Shown: one piece after another, positions 4,487 through 5,155 of the stretch
How positions within the stretch are numbered: position 1 is the stretch's first letter
Layout: each line of letters opens with the position of its first letter
Source of the DNA: Oligoflexia bacterium
Lineage (GTDB): Bacteria; Bdellovibrionota; UBA1018
Assembly (NCBI GenBank): GCA_903858195.1
Contig: CAIOHW010000029.1
Coordinates: 1-5,155 of the forward strand
Direction: 5' to 3'
DNA length: 5,155 bases
Position numbers and translations under genes: made by a program
Notes under the pieces: generated by a model
Told to the model about the DNA's origin: nothing
Seen by the model: only the letters and a program-made list of their open reading frames with translations
The model's database searches: none

Positions 4487-4515
4487 TGGATAAACCTGAC
4501 GCGCGCGCTTTTCAA
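4487..4515 (-). promoter_or_regulatory. Candidate promoter for tRNA-Glu
   Basis: On the minus strand, TTGAAA (4515-4510, five of six matches to the -35) is followed after 17 bases by TATCCA (4492-4487, three of six). Transcription would begin near 4480, giving a leader of roughly 25 bases before the mature tRNA 5' end at 4456. The -10 is weak, so read-through from grxC is also possible. Confidence 0.35.
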
Positions 4516-4535
4516 CCACCAAAGTTCACCCGGTC

Positions 4536-4559
4536 AAAAAAAGCCGGTCACTTCAGGCT
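4536..4559 (-). terminator. Weak terminator-like hairpin and T7 at the grxC end
   Basis: On the minus strand, AGCC (4559-4556) and GGCT (4545-4542) can form a four-base stem around a ten-base loop containing the grxC TGA. Seven T follow (4542-4536, sharing one base with the stem). The T run suits an intrinsic terminator but the stem is short, so termination may be partial. Confidence 0.3.
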
Positions 4560-4802
4560 GGCTAGCCCGTCTTGGGCCTCCCGCGCGGCGAGTTCCGTGT
4601 AGCCGCCGATGAGCTCATCGCCCGCCCAGATCTGGGGCATGGTCTTCATCCCGGAGCGCTTCTCTAGAGCGTCCCAGGCGGCGTCATCGTCCTCGGCCAC
4701 CCGGATCTCCTCAAAAGGCAGCCCCTTTTGCTTGAGCATCGCCTTGGCGCGCTCGCAGTAGGGACAGTAGTTCATGGTGTAGACGACGATCTTTTTTGCC
4801 AT
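4548..4802 (-). CDS. grxC: Glutaredoxin, dithiol CPYC class (GrxC-type)
   Basis: This encodes 84 residues, the normal size of a bacterial class I glutaredoxin. Strand one, KKIVVYT, leads to the active site C13-P14-Y15-C16, followed by the helix ERAKAMLKQKG. The glutathione-binding features are present: T54-M55-P56-Q57-I58-W59 with the cis-proline, and G66-G67-Y68-T69-E70-L71. It reduces disulfides and glutathione mixed disulfides in the cytosol using GSH; a CPYC protein is more likely a reductant than a CGFS-type iron-sulfur carrier. The ATG (4802-4800) follows the cyaY stop directly with no gap (TAAATG). A Shine-Dalgarno GAGG (minus strand 4812-4809) lies six bases upstream, inside cyaY, so translation is coupled. 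An acidic stretch EDDD (37-40) follows strand two. The symbol is given by class resemblance; grxA-like naming would also be possible. Confidence 0.93.
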   Translation of the reverse strand: MAKKIVVYTMNYCPYCERAKAMLKQKGLPFEEIRVAEDDDAAWDALEKRSGMKTMPQIWAGDELIGGYTELAAREAQDGLASLK

Positions 4803-5155
4803 TTAGAACCTCACCTGTAGCCCCGCCGACTGGGCGAGGACTTCTGCCAGCACTGAAAACACTTCAAGCCCGCGACCCTTGTCATCAAGCCACTGCCCAC
4901 GGGTGGTGTCCCACCCAAAATGATGGGCCGTGCCCTGGGACGCAAGAGCCAGCCAAAGCTGCCGCACCGAGGGCTGGGCACTCAGGATGATCTTGATTCG
5001 ACCCGGGAGCGTGAGCGTCAAGACCCCCAGAGTGAGCTCGCACTCGACTCGGTCGGGATCCACGTCTTCGAGGGCGTCAGCCACCCGTTCAAGCGTCCCG
5101 GCCACGGTCTTGCGGTACTCGGACTCGGGCCAGTCAGAGGCGGATTTAAAGACGG
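4803..5155 (-). CDS. cyaY: CyaY, bacterial frataxin (5' end outside window)
   Basis: The visible 117 codons run off the window's right edge. The frame stays open to 5155 and contains SEYRKTVAGTLERVADALED, the acidic-ended first helix of frataxins. The GTG at 5105 would cut this helix in half and is not the start; no other start codon occurs in the visible upstream part. Then come the DPDRVECELTLGVLTLTL strands, the PSVRQLWLA strand with its conserved Trp, HHFGWD, GQWLDDKGRG, and the C-terminal helix VFSVLAEVLAQSAG. This is the whole frataxin fold in order. Frataxins bind iron through acidic residues of helix 1 and strand 1 and modulate IscS-dependent iron-sulfur cluster assembly in the cytosol. 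The gene is upstream of grxC with stop and start adjacent, a plausible iron-sulfur/redox pair. Family members are usually about 105-110 residues, so the true start probably lies close to the window edge. Confidence 0.9.
   Translation of the reverse strand, partial: VFKSASDWPESEYRKTVAGTLERVADALEDVDPDRVECELTLGVLTLTLPGRIKIILSAQPSVRQLWLALASQGTAHHFGWDTTRGQWLDDKGRGLEVFSVLAEVLAQSAGLQVRF

Overview
The window is GC-rich DNA packed with short genes. It looks like the chromosome of a Gram-negative, proteobacterium-type organism: it carries a lipoprotein with a clean lipobox, a frataxin (CyaY) homologue, a dithiol glutaredoxin, a DUF2288 protein and a tRNA-Glu with an encoded CCA end. The sequence alone does not fix the genus. 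No mobile element, CRISPR array or phage gene is visible.

Layout. (1) Positions 1-140 hold at most the tail of an upstream gene. (2) Positions 141-1479, plus strand: a tight three-gene operon joined by two 4-base ATGA overlaps. It encodes a DUF2288 protein, a membrane-anchored small heat-shock (alpha-crystallin) protein and a lipoprotein phospholipase-D-type nuclease. (3) Positions 1480-2165, plus strand: a 32-codon cysteine-containing reading frame that starts at ATG 1571 and stops at TGA 1667. It runs into a second frame ending at 2165 whose product contains a D-x-x-WH...Y-x-x-FC...FIHH block. The second frame has no ATG and no obvious ribosome site, so the two may be one gene split by a +1 frame change. 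(4) Positions 2184-3424, minus strand: a two-gene operon, again with an ATGA overlap, encoding an unrecognised 135-residue protein and a multi-pass membrane protein resembling the HTTM/DoxX type. (5) Positions 3425-3489: a 65-base divergent promoter region with a 20-base inverted repeat. (6) Positions 3490-4368, plus strand: a pirin-family cupin protein with all four metal ligands. (7) Positions 4381-4456, minus strand: tRNA-Glu(TTC). (8) Positions 4548-5155, minus strand: cyaY (5' end outside the window) followed with no gap by grxC.

How the parts fit. CyaY and the glutaredoxin form a plausible iron-sulfur/thiol-redox pair made from one transcript. The sHsp-nuclease pair appears to be targeted to the cell envelope, since both have N-terminal export or anchor segments. 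Several first genes of transcription units have a -10-like hexamer only 6-9 bases before the ATG and no usable Shine-Dalgarno, whereas most downstream operon genes do have one. This suggests leaderless mRNAs.

The observations most worth following up are the split frame at 1571-2165 with its adjacent perfect inverted repeat, the pair of C9 tracts in the envelope genes, and the apparent leaderless starts. I see no clear evidence of a wholly new multi-gene system.
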